Below are positions 10,641-20,885 of a DNA stretch of 64,000 nt, in pieces. The stretch's first letter is position 1; every line of letters begins with the position of its first letter. Under the pieces are notes generated by a model that did not search any database, was not told the DNA's origin, and saw only the letters and a program-made list of their open reading frames with translations. The stretch covers positions 22,102,564 through 22,166,563 of the forward strand of contig OX637397.1 of assembly GCA_951799425.1 (NCBI GenBank), written 5' to 3'. Both the position numbers and the translations under genes were made by a program. Source of the DNA: Ilex aquifolium (Eukaryota > Streptophyta > Magnoliopsida > Aquifoliales > Aquifoliaceae).

Positions 10641-12173
10641 TCACATATGTGCTCAAATTGGAGTTCCCACTTGGGTGGTCGCATGATTGGAGGTGAAGTA
10701 AACATACTTTTAAGTTTTTTGAAAGATACCTCACAATCATCCGACCACACGAATGGGACATCCTTTGCTAACAAATTCATCAAAGGTCTTGCCAATGCAC
10801 TAAAATCCTTAATGAAACGGCGATAAAAACCTGCATGGCCAAGACACGACCTGATGTCCTTGACTACCCTTAGAGTGGGTAGGTTTGAAATTGCTTTCAT
10901 TTTGGACTTATCCACTTTGATTCCCTTTGCGGACACAATGTTCCCAAGCACAACCCCTTGGGTTACCATAAAGTTGCATTTCTCCCAGTTAAGTACCAAA
11001 TTCTTCTCCTCACATCTCTCTAAAAATTTCTCCAAATTCCCCAAACATCCTTCTAACGAGTCCCCAAACACTGAAAAGTCATCTATGAAGATATCCACAA
11101 TCTTTTCCACCATGTCAATGAATATCCCCATCATATATCTTTGAAAAGTTCCAAGGGCATTGCATAAACCAAACGACATTCGACAATAGACATATGTTCC
11201 AAAGGGGCATGTGAATGTGGTTTTCTCTTGATCTTCCAGGGTGATCTTAATCTAATTGTAGCCGGAGTAGCCATACAAGAAACAATAAAAAAAGATGTTC
11301 GACTACCCTTTTTAGCACTTGATCAAGGAATGGTAAGGGAAAATGATCCTTTCGAGTGCATAAGTTAAGCTTCTGGTAGTCGATACAAACTCTCTAACCA
11401 GTGACCACTCTTGCCAGAATTAGCTCATTCTCCTCATTGACCACCAGCGTCACTCCGGACTTCTTTGGTACCACTTGCGTGGGGCTAACCCATTTACTGT
11501 TGACCCATTTACTGTCGGCAATTGCAAAGAAAATGCCCACGTCAAGTGGCTTGAGCACTTCATCTCTAACCACATCCTTCACGACGGGATTGAGCCTTCT
11601 TTGTGGTTGTTAGGATGGCTTGGTGTCTTCTTCGAGGTAGATTCTATGAGTGCAAATGAGAGGGCTATTTCCCTTGATGTCGGCTATGGTCCAACTGATG
11701 GCTCCTTCATGCTTTCTCAAGACTTGCAACAATTCCTCCTCTTGATTTGGCTCCAATGACGAGCTTATCACCACTGGAAATGTTTGATGCTCCCCCAAGA
11801 ATGCATATTTCAATGTGGACGGCAACGACTTCAACTCCAAAGTGGGTGGTTGCACTGTTGATGGAAAAATTTTCTTTTCTTGTGGCGATAGTTTTTCAAA
11901 TGTTAGGATCCAAGTCCCTACCCCTTGTACACTCTCCAGCTCCACATCATAAATAAACTCCTCCTCCTCCAACTTGGTATTGCACATAAATTCCATGTGA
12001 TGATCCACCAAAGTGTCAATCCTATTGACTTCATGAACCTCCTCGTCATCCCCCGGTTGCTTGCAAAGGTTGAACACATTGCGATCCATTGTCATTATTC
12101 CCAATGCAAGCTTCATTATACCATTCCTACAATTTATCACGACATTAGAAGTAGCAAAGAAATGCCTATCTAA
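10604..12173 (-). pseudogene. Athila reverse transcriptase with upstream linker
   Basis: The PR-RT linker (11610-12140) contains PPTLELKSLPSTLKYAFLGE and AISWTIADIKGNSPLICTHR, standard Athila landmarks. RT begins at 11394-11582 (VLKPLDVGIFFAIADSKWV, VSPTQVVPKKSGVTLV) and continues at 10604-11179 (MSFGLCNALGTFQRYM, IFIDDFSVFG as the catalytic box, LGHAGFYRRFIKDFSALARP). The DD pair is intact, but the frame is broken between 11180 and 11390. An in-frame duplication turns DSKWVSP into DSKWVNSKWVSP (about 11490-11520), which would disturb the fingers domain. Confidence 0.9.
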
Positions 12174-12239
12174 TATGACAGGAATCTATGAATTAGAATT
12201 AGCAACGGGGTGAGTATCAAGCACAATAAAATCAGCGGA

Positions 12240-12674
12240 AAAATAAAATTTGTCCACTTGGACCAAAAAATCCTCAACTACTCCCCTTGGTGTTCTCACG
12301 CTTCAATCCACTAATTGAAGAGTGATAGGGGTTGACTTTAACTCCTCAAGCTGTAGTTGTTGATACAGCGAGAAGGGTAGGAGGTTGACACTTGCTCCCA
12401 AGTCTAGCAATGCTTGCTCCACATGGCAATTCCCAATGGTTATGACAATGGTAGGGTAGCTTGGATCCTTGAACTTGGGTGGTGTATTTGTCTTCAAGAT
12501 GGAGCTCACTTGCTTGGTGAGGAATGTCTTCTTGTGCACATTCAACTTCCTCTTCACGGTACACAAATCTTTCAATATTTTTGCATAAGAGAGGATTTTC
12601 TTGATAGCATCAAGGAGAGGAATGTTGATCTTTACCTGCTTAAACATTTCAATGATATCAGAATAGTTAGCAAT
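12240..12674 (-). pseudogene. Athila aspartic protease
   Basis: The open piece 12303-12647 reads YPTIVITIGNCHVEQALLDL, then GASVNLLPFSLYQQLQLEEL. The catalytic motif is DLGAS, the Athila variant of the D-S/T-G-A of retroviral-type proteases. It would process the Gag-Pol polyprotein. It lies between the gag linker and the RT linker on the minus strand. A stop separates it from the preceding gag piece. Confidence 0.87.
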
Positions 12675-14010
12675 TCAAGTCGGTGACTTCAAATGTTGGG
12701 GAAAAGGGGCAGGTATAGGACAATCATGCACATTCAAATCAACAATATTTGGCTTCTCAAGTTTGTCACCCTCTTTGGAGTTACCCTTAGTCTTCTTTTC
12801 ATTTTTCAAAATGGCATTCGTTGAGACTCTAGGTAAATTATTTTTATCTATTTCCTTCCCACTCCTAAGGGAGGTGATAGCCTTAAGTTGCTTATAACTC
12901 TCTTTGGTAGTGTCGGACGACTCAATTACATGTTGACCCCTTGGGTTTTCTTGGGGTTGAGCGGAAAACTTCCATTTTTCTTGTTGGGATGACCCCATAG
13001 CATTGGTCAACTTAGTGAGTTGTGTCCAAATGTCATTAAAAGCGGTGGCATTTTGATTGTTGATTGTGGTTTGACTCTGAATGAATTGATGCACGACATC
13101 CTCCAAATTTATCTTGTGAGGAGGTTGGTATGTAGGTGGATTGGGTGGCCTTTGTTGACCAAACCCTTGTTGAGGTGGGTTTTGGGAAAACCCTTGTGGA
13201 TTGGACCATGGATATTGGGAGCTAAATGACGGACTATTACCATAATATGATTGATTTTTCTTGGGTGGAATGGGAGGTGACAATGAAGTGGACCCATGAG
13301 GAATAGGGTTGTCATTCTTCAAACTAAAATTCGGGTGGGAGCTCCATCCTGGATTATATGTGTTAGAGTGTGGAGAGTATGACTGCCTACTTTGGTTAAA
13401 TGCATTCACTTGCTCATGGTATACTTCCTTGAGTGCCGGAATTCGGGCAATCCACTATAGAGTGCTCAATACTCTCACATATTGTGACATTAGACACCTC
13501 ATGCCTCCTATTTACCTCTAAGCTCTCCACATTATGGGACAATTTTGTTATCCTAGCAAGCAAATCTTTTTGGTCACGCAAGTTATACATCCCTCCTCCA
13601 CTTGGTTGACTTCTTGGAGATGACCTTGACACATCGGTGGGATCCGTGATATTCCAAGATTGGGCATTTTCTGCTAATGTGTTAAAGTACTCGAGGGCCT
13701 CATCGGGATCCTTACTCAAAAACTCTCTGTTGCACATCATGTTGATAAATTGTCGATGGCCCGATGTAATTCCTTCATAGAAGAAACTCACCAATTGTCA
13801 TGGTTCGAATCCATGATGTGGGATGGAGTGCAACAAGTCCTTGTATCTATCCAAACACTGATAGAACTTCTCATTTGTTTTTTTCAAAAAGTTTTGAATT
13901 TGTTTCTTTAGAGCAGTTGTCTTAGGCACCGGAAAAAAATTGTTTAAAAATTCGGATAACATTTGTGCCCATGAACTTATTGAGCGGGGTTTCAACTAGT
14001 TCAACCAAGT
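12675..14010 (-). pseudogene. Athila gag (broken)
   Basis: Capsid-like polyprotein in three open pieces separated by stops: 13798-13995 (SWAQMLSEFLNNFFPV, then YQCLDRYKDLL, then PHHGFEP), 13414-13794 (ITSGHRQFINMMCNREFLSK, then PDEALEYFNTLAENAQSW) and 12675-13409 (Gln/Pro/Ser-rich, SLRSGKEIDKN, DCPIPAPFPQ). This is the usual order of Athila Gag: core domain, coiled segment, then a low-complexity linker leading to protease. The start lies farther upstream, toward the primer site at 14624, but no clean initiation codon is visible in the decayed sequence. Confidence 0.85.
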
Positions 14011-14623
14011 TTTTGCTTTGTCCTTGAGGGGAGAAGGGAAATAATTTCATGCGTGTCATGTCTTCCATGACATGATTTGTAATGAATGTTCTAACTATTT
14101 CCTCAAATTCCTTAATGTGTAGGTAAGGATTTTCTAGTTACACTCCATGGAATTGAGGAAGTAATTATAACATACCCAGTTTAACTAGGAATCCATGCGC
14201 TTGCACTGGTAGAAGTGTGCATGAGGGGGTGGTGCTTCGGGTAGGTTGGAGATAATCTCTCATCGATCTCGCCGGAGGATCCTTAGGGAGATTATTTCCT
14301 TCATTTCTCGGAGGGGGTAATTGCATTCAGGGGTTTGGCACTGGGGGGTTTTGCATTCCCCCGCCCCTTGGATTGTTAGCACCATCATCCCCAAAATTAT
14401 CTCCGGCATCCTCGGGTGGGTCTTGGTCTATATTCATATTTTGTCCTTGGGCACGTCTCACTAGTCTATTTTGGTTATCACGTCCCCACATGCAAAAACA
14501 CTAACTACAATTGGAAATTTATACACAAATATATACAAAATACCAATGTACCTTAGTCGTGATGAGAATCATGGGACTTACTTCTGTTGTCCCCAAATTA
14601 CCTTCAAATTCAACGCTTAGCCT

Positions 14624-14641
14624 TCCTCGGTAATAGCGCCA
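14624..14641 (-). promoter_or_regulatory. Athila primer-binding site (tRNA-Asp type)
   Basis: Minus strand reads TGGCGCTATTACCGAGGA, four bases from the LTR end. It is close to the TGGCGCCGTTGCCGGGGA site typical of Athila and related gypsy elements, with several substitutions. It primes minus-strand DNA synthesis in an active element. Confidence 0.85.
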
Positions 14642-14645
14642 AAAA

Positions 14646-16367
14646 TGCTTGATGATTTTCACTAACTTTCAACTCGACCCCGAATTATTTGTATTTATGG
14701 CTTATAGAGGATGGTGAGTTTCACTCTCCCTCGAGTTCAATGCGAGAAGTGGGGAAAATCGTGTGTGGATGAACAAAAACGTGTGTGAGTGCAAAAGTGC
14801 TCCCTAAGCGTAGAGAGATTTATAATGTCGTATTTTACTTGGAATGAGTACTCCAAGGTCGTCTCCTCAGGGAAGGCGAGGTCAGGTGTTTTTGAAGAGT
14901 GATTTGTAAAGAAATGAAAATTGAAAAATCTTGTGATTTGTGTTTTGGTGAGTTGTGTTTTGAGAAATATGCAAGTAAAAAGAGGGTTGACTAATCCATA
15001 GTGTTCATTCCAATGTGTATACCAAATCGAATTATTTTATTCAACCAATGGTGTCTCGGTGTTTGATTGATTTGCAGGATGTGAGGGACTAATATAGTTG
15101 TGTTGGGCAAAAGTATACCTCGTGACAAGTCTACGATACATAAAAAATTCACAATTACGTCGGCACTCAACGTAGTCAAACCAAATACATTACACTATGA
15201 GGAAGAATGGAAAAGAGTTGATTCCACATACCCAAGAGAAAATCCCTCTTGGATTAGCTAACTAAAAGTTTAGCTACTCATAATAAAGGCAAGAACAAAC
15301 ATGAAAGAGAAAAACATGGTAATGAAATCAAACATGAACTTATATTAATGTAAAGAGAAGTTTAGACTACAAAGGAAATGGCATTCATACTTAAAATGCA
15401 AAGCTTGAAGAGAAACTACCCAAATGTAAAAAAGAAATGCGAGAGAACACTAGCTAAACTTGATTACAAATTTATTAAAAGGAATTACAATGCAAGAAGG
15501 AAAGATTACAAGTTAAATGTAGCTCACTACAATGAAAATGGTGCAAGAAAATGGAAAAACCCAGCTTCTCTCTCTAGAACTTCTTCTACCTAGGAGTTTC
15601 TCTCTCTCTAAATGTATTATCTCCAATTGTGTGTAAGAGCTCCCTATTTTCATCCCCTTCTCTCTCTCCTAGCATGAGTAACTGACTTGGAGTGATTGGA
15701 GAGAGGTTGTCCATTCAAAGAAGCAAAATCAGTCAAGGCATGGACCTCTCATGCTTTTCCAACCACTCCCTTTCTCTCCCTTGGCTCCCCACTCCCTTAT
15801 GCTTGCAATCTGAATGTAGAGATTAGGAGATCATCATGGGGTGTTAGAAATGTCAGGACATGGTTTAGAGGATAAAAGGTGGGCCCCCATAGTTGGTGAA
15901 GTCGTGCGGAGGAGTGTTTGAACATTCTGGGCAACTATTACCGGTAGGTCGTAGGGATTCTACCGGTAGCTCACTTCCAGTAAGGTCTGTTACCGGTAGC
16001 TCATAAGGGTTCTACTAGTAGGTCTTGTAGGGAGGCACTTAAGCTGCTTTCTAGTAGGCTCTTCTATCGGTAGTTCTTAAGTCTTCTATCAGTAGGTCTT
16101 GCATGTCTTCTACCGGTATGTCTCATCTTTGTCTTGGAATTCTTTGCTCCTTGAGCTCCCGAGCCATCTATTATGAGATATCTTCCTCGCCATAAACCTT
16201 GATCACCTGATGGGGTGCTTAATGCATGCCCTTTCTATCCCATTACCTAAAATCAAACAAATCTCCATTAATTATCAATTCAAATCCATTTTCCCACAAA
16301 TTCACTACAAAACAAGTTGAATTTGATGAAATGAAGATGTATAATATGCAATATTCCACACTCATCA
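14646..16367 (-). repeat. Athila 5' LTR
   Basis: A 1722-bp LTR, TGCTTGATGA...CTCATCA as read on the + strand. It is collinear with the 3' LTR at 865-5241 once the inserted family B element is removed; that copy is about 1724 bp. It keeps the uninterrupted target (TGGACCTCTCATGC, from 15741) into which the family B element jumped in the other LTR. It carries a cluster of CTACCGGTAG-type palindromes at 15930-16125. Confidence 0.93.
15930..16125. repeat. CTACCGGTAG palindrome cluster, Athila 5' LTR
   Basis: Counterpart of 4815-5010 with the same spacing. Some units are better preserved here (ACCGGTAGG, TCTACCGGTAGC) and some worse (TCTATCGGTAG, TCTATCAGTAG). Confidence 0.8.
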
Positions 16368-17569
16368 TTAGGCAAGCATCTCACCCCCACTGGGATGAAT
16401 AAATTCTAACACTCTATGACAGCTCTTGAAGGCAATTCAAGCCCGTTAAACCCAAACCATATAGAGACGAGAAACCATAACTTTATCAAAACATATATTC
16501 AACCAATCACGATTTCCATCAAAATCCATATAGCACAAGTTTCACAATTTTAATATATAAGAGTAATGGAATTAAAATATGCAAGAGATCATATCAAAAA
16601 AAACCTTTACAATTTCGAAATCCAAATTCTAGGGTTTTCCCAAAAATCACAATTTCTTGGAACAAGAACAAACAGTTAATTGAAAACCTAATTTAACCAA
16701 TAATAAGAATTTATAAATCAAGAATCAATAGGTCTTTCAAAATAAAACAGGTGTTTAGGAAAAACTACGGTTTTGGAAAACCAAGAACAATATTCCTTGA
16801 ACCCAAGACATGTATCTGATTTAAAACCACATGTTAATCGAAAAGAAATCAAGATTGAATAGTTATTTAACATATAGTTATCAAGAAGGTTCAAAATATA
16901 CATAAATAATACCCTAAGTATCAATGTAAAAACTCAAGAAGAATCGCCTACCTTAATTTCTATAGACTTTGATCCTAACGAGTTTTGATGTAATTTCGCT
17001 AAAAACTAATTAGGCTAAACTTGGAGGCACATTCGAATGGCTAGCGTGCATTCTGACAATGTGCATTCGAATAGTTGGTGTGCGTTCGATTTGTGAATTC
17101 TCTCTGGAAATCTCTAACAAAGCTTGGCATTCGAATGACACTTCGTTGTTCCGACGGAGGTAACTCTATGTCCCTAAACTTTGGCTCGAGTTTGACTTAG
17201 TTAGAAGCCAATTCACGAATTTTTTGTGAAATACACTTCTGTAGCCCTGGAAGTTTATTTGTCACTGAAAGTTCATTCTATCCAAATTTTCTCCAAAAAT
17301 GCATTTCAACTACAGAATACTTACAAACTTTTAATACACCTCATGTTATCTCTACCAAGGTTTCTAGAACTTCCGGATTCAATGGTGACCTTATTTTGAC
17401 CTAAAAACCTTTAAAATTTTATTTACTCAATTTCTTTTAAGAGTGATTACCCTAAAATATCAAGTCACCGGAAAGTCTTCACGGTTCCTACATTTTTCAT
17501 CTTTTATTCATCTTAGGAGAACTCTTAAAATAATATTATCCTTATTTAATTTTAATACGAGGTCTTACA

Positions 17570-18336
17570 GTTGGGTCTTCCACAGACTCACCGATATGTG
17601 GATTCTATATATGTTGTGGTTGGCAAGTTTCCCAAAATGCCCATTTTGTCCCATGCAAAATGACCTCAGATGTTGCTCATGCTACTCACTAATGTGACAA
17701 TAAGTTCCTTAGCTATTTTTGTCGGACTTTGTGAAAGAGTCTGGATACTTCGCTGATGTACATCAGCTCGAGGAACCAACAAATTGATGGATAGAGGTGG
17801 TAAATCGGAAAAAATTGACAAGGCTTTTGCAAGGGTTTCTTGAGACATTGGGACAACACTTTGTCCCAAGCAGAGTTTGCTTACGACAATATTCCCAACA
17901 GATCTAATAGAAGATCCCTATTTCAATTTATTTACATCTAGGCAACTATACATACACTTGATTTTGTAGCTTCTGGGAATGAACATACTTTCTGAGCATA
18001 TGTTATGGAAGATGATAAAGGTGTATGCAGATGTGAAGCAGCAATTGAAAGCGTCGGCAGCTAAGTATAAGGAAGTAGCATACAAGCACTGCTAGTGGTT
18101 ATAGTTCGCTGCACTAGAAGACGCTACTAGTTGGGGCTTCCTGCAAGTTCAACTAGAAGAAGATTGACCCATTTTAGATTCTAATGAAAGTGAATGACAA
18201 TGCATATGTTTTTATCTCCTTTGAAGATATGTGTAACTTTATAACTTTCAATTCAATGACTTATTTAAGTTCCATTCAGAAGCCATCGACTTCCATGTGT
18301 TAACTCGAGGATGAGTTCTTTTCAATAAGGAGTGAT
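17570..18336 (+). pseudogene. Ty3/gypsy chromovirus-type integrase relic
   Basis: Broken end of a gypsy pol gene, spread over several frames. Readable pieces match the usual integrase order: VDSIYVVVGKFPKM, then after a one-base shift AHFVPCKMTSD, then KFLSYFCRTL, then QAEFAYDNIPNRSN, then VKQQLKASAAKYK, then LMKVNDNAYV, ending in NSRMSSFQ, the tail seen in Reina-like chromoviruses. Stops interrupt several pieces. A stretch between the HATH residues and KFLS is missing, so integration activity is impossible. Its left part lies upstream of the window. Bases 1-7 belong to it, because the solo LTR at 8-17569 is flanked by GTTGG on both sides and cuts it. The gypsy assignment is secure; the lineage is inference from the C-terminal motif. 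Confidence 0.85.
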
Positions 18337-18853
18337 TGATATAAAATAGGTTGTAGTAAATTCCTTGGAGCAAAAAAACCGTCGTGCATTCAAAGAACAT
18401 TGGGATAGACTCAAAATTAAGCGAGTCTAGTACAGTTTGCTTTGGATGGTAAATGATTAAGATGACCAACGATTAAGATTCATAATTAGGCCATGACTCC
18501 TTTAGTTCCGGGCTAAATTTCATTATTTAGGCCCTCAAATCAATGTTTTTGCTATTTTAGAAAAGATATCAAAAATTAATATAAATAGTAAGAGATTTTA
18601 ATTTCAATACTTAAAGTTTTTTAGACTCCATAAAATACGTACTTTTATCTTATTTAGTTAGATTACAATTTTTTACTTTTAATAAATTTATTACAACTAA
18701 GGATTTTTTCTTTATTTGGTGACTTTTGATTGTTCCTATAAATATTATCTCCATACTTCGAAATGTATATCGAATAATAACAGTTTTTAAGAGTTCTTTT
18801 CTTATTCATCTTTTGAATTCAAAACTTGTGTGTTTGTGTGTTTTTTTTTTACA
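18337..18853 (+). repeat. Probable 3' LTR of the gypsy relic
   Basis: Follows the pol tail directly after a short purine run (AATAAGGAGTGAT). It begins TGATATAAAATAGG and ends in a T-run followed by ACA, giving TG...CA termini. A TATA-like box (TATAAATATT, about 18736) lies in the right place for an LTR promoter. No second copy is in the window, so both ends are inferred. Confidence 0.45.
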
Positions 18854-19381
18854 AGGTGTATAAATTTGTGTCGACTATTCCCTCAAGTTCAGTTGTTGGT
18901 CACCGAAGCTTGAGTTAGATTAAAATATGTCTCTAAAAGGAAAATGGTAGCTAGACTTTATGAGTTAGGGAAAGAGATTGAATTTGAGACCTCTTAATTA
19001 CTGAAGGTCATGTGTTTGATACATGAAAAAATTGGTGTTTTTTTGTCTCGGTTGCGTCGTGAGGGAACTAAATGCTAAATCAATGACATTGAAAAGAAAG
19101 TACTACCAAAAATTGCTCAAAGCCATCTTTGATGTCAAGTTCAGATTTCTTATTAACAGTGGTCTAAAAAAGACGTGCACCAATTTGGGACGTTATATTA
19201 CTAGCACGGCAAGGCAAGCTAACAGTTGTTTAATAACTAGTGGATTGCTGTCCTAAACAGTCTTCCCATTCAAGAAAAGTTCGCTAAAGGTAGCCAAAGC
19301 AATTGAGTAAGAAGGTGGCCATCCCACAAGCCCCTCTGTCTGTCTGAAGTTTCATCATCAATGATCATTCCGAAAGAAAAT
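18854..19381. other. Intergenic stretch upstream of the IQD gene
   Basis: No coding region or repeat could be supported here. It lies between the gypsy LTR end and the presumed IQD promoter. The short open frame at 19023-19256 has no recognisable protein features. Confidence 0.5.
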
Positions 19382-19391
19382 TATAAAAATA
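19382..19391 (+). promoter_or_regulatory. IQD: Candidate TATA box of the IQD gene
   Basis: TATAAAAATA about 1.5 kb upstream of the start codon, followed by a GA-rich and CT-rich leader (GAGAGAGAG near 19458, CTCTCTCG repeats near 19595-19625), common in plant 5' UTRs. The distance is explained by an intron in the 5' UTR. Position is inferred; no transcript evidence is available. Confidence 0.4.
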
Positions 19392-19414
19392 GAAAAGGTG
19401 AAAGGAAAGAAGAA

Positions 19415-20885
19415 AAGTATATCCTGGCTACCAAGAACCAGACTCATAGTTCTTGAGAGAGAGAGTGGGCGCCAATATTGAACAGAAAAGCTATGAAGGA
19501 AAGAAGCATGTTGTGGTAAAGAAAGGGAAAGGGAAAGGGAAAGGGAGGTTGAAGACAGAGGAAAGGAAGAGTGTATAGAAAGAAGGGAGACTCCTTCTCT
19601 CTCGTTCCTCTCGTTCCTCTCGTCTTGCTTGGCTGGTGGATGCAGCTTTTCTGAAAGATTTTGGAGGGCTAGAAATAGATTTTTAAGGTATAAATCTTTC
19701 TTAGTAATATAGATTCAAATTTATAATCCGCTGGGTATGTGAAAATTATGTTGCATGAAGAAAAATGCCTGCAAAATTTGGAAAGATTTCCTTTTTTCTA
19801 CAATTGGATAGGCAGGCGTAGAATTCTTTTTTCTTTGTAGTAATTTTTTATTTGGTTTATTCTCCTCTCTCTCTCTCCCTCTCCTGTGCTTGTCTGATCT
19901 CTTCCGCTAGTAAAGGTTTTCAGACTTTTAAAGTATTCTTGGTGCACAATTATAGACAAATCACCCTGTTTGTTTCTGGGACAGAAGAAGTTTTGCAGGT
20001 GTGTGAAAGAAGATTGTCTCTGTTTTCCTCCAAGTGTCATATATAATTTCTTTCTCATTTGGGTTCGATTGATCATGTAGCCGTAAAAATTTACATGTTT
20101 GCCTTTAAATTTTGATACCAAATTTGAGAGTTCAACTGTCTGTCTATTTTTGGTAGTGAGATTCTTAACCCTGCCTCTCTTTTTGTTTTTTTCTACTGTG
20201 AATTACCCTGGATTGAGTAAAAACTTCGTCATTGTCTTTGTTGGTTATCGACCAAGCTCCAATTTCAAATTAAGCACTTTTTCCGGTACCGTGTTCTCAT
20301 TTATTTGAAGGAGAAATTTTGAGTAAACTCGATTGCATCCTAATTTGCTACCTGTTCAATTCTTAAAATCCATTGCCTTATTCTGTACACAACCTTTAAC
20401 AGCCTAAAACTCGTAGCTGCGACATGCAGGAGCGGAGCTAGAAAAATTCAAAATTGGGGAACTGCTATATAGCATGTAGGGGTCAATGTCTAAATTTCAA
20501 TGTTTTAGGAGGCGGACTCAGCGATCTTCTAAGACGACAATAAGATTTGAAGGGTCAATAGACAATTTTTCGAAACTCAGGAGGACCATGGCCTAGGTCT
20601 ATATGTGGCTCTGAGGTGTTGAGGAATAGGGAAAAATTGTATAACTTACAGATTTTTTTAGAATACTAACAAAAAATGTGCTCTATGGATCATATATGCA
20701 GTAGCATTCTTCCATTCTGAATTTCCTGCTAGAATTTTTTGTATATTCATGTCATTGAGAGGAAGATGTCATCTTCATACAATAGTGATTTATGGTATTC
20801 TATGCTATACGAATTCTGAGCTTGCAAATACTAAATTGCATATTTCCCTTTGTTTTTTCCAGGGTGCAACAGTAATGTTAGGAAC
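19415..20885 (+). other. IQD: Probable 5' UTR of IQD with a leader intron
   Basis: A likely first non-coding exon ends at AAG|GTATAA (19687). The exon holding the start codon begins after a polypyrimidine tract and TTTTTTCCAG (20862). A 5' UTR intron of about 1.2 kb is usual for IQD genes. It contains a short hAT-like remnant at 20427-20613. The first exon's ends are not fixed by the sequence alone. Confidence 0.5.
20427..20613. mobile_element. Short hAT-like remnant in the IQD leader intron
   Basis: Begins CAGGAGCGGAGCTAG and ends TATATGTGGCTCTG. This fits the CAGGGGCGGAGC / GTGGCTCCGCCCCTG ends typical of plant non-autonomous hAT-like elements. The inner text 'CCATGGCCTAGG' is also usual. 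No 8-bp TSD is visible, so it is probably old. Confidence 0.5.

Larger units (their letters stand above)
865..16367 (-). mobile_element. Athila-lineage Ty3/gypsy retrotransposon with extra 3' ORF
   Basis: Nearly complete but inactive element on the minus strand. Order from its 5' end: LTR 14646-16367, primer-binding site 14624-14641, gag, protease, RT, RNase H, integrase, a long spacer, an env-position ORF (5563-6700), a 12-G polypurine tract and the 3' LTR 865-5241. It is flanked by the perfect TSD TTAGG (860-864, 16368-16372). The tRNA-Asp-type primer site, the DLGAS protease motif, the FIDD RT box and the extra ORF after integrase are Athila traits. Stops and frameshifts occur in every domain. 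The TSD shows it inserted in LTR A1, and its own 3' LTR was later hit by the family B element at 1967-4614. Confidence 0.93.
8..17569 (-). mobile_element. Solo LTR, family A (copy A1), split by a nested Athila element
   Basis: Two pieces, 8-864 and 16373-17569, join into an LTR of about 2.05 kb starting TGTAAAG and ending CTTACA. It has a perfect 5-bp target-site duplication GTTGG (3-7 and 17570-17574). It is recognisably related to the solo LTR at 41287-43671: both carry a 'TAGGGGGTGAGCA' block and a 'CTAAGGTTT...CCGGATTC' block. No internal coding region is present between the flanks, so it is a solo LTR left by LTR-LTR recombination. The minus orientation is inferred from the family B analogy, in which the LTR 3' end is GGGG-rich followed by CA. 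Confidence 0.75.

Noticed and set aside
8-17569. A complete family A retrotransposon rather than a solo LTR
   Set aside because: Between the TSDs only one LTR-length of family A sequence remains after removing the Athila insertion. There is no second LTR or matching interior.
19023-19256. Short ORF upstream of IQD
   Set aside because: No recognisable protein features, no neighbouring splice structure and no similarity to known families by eye.
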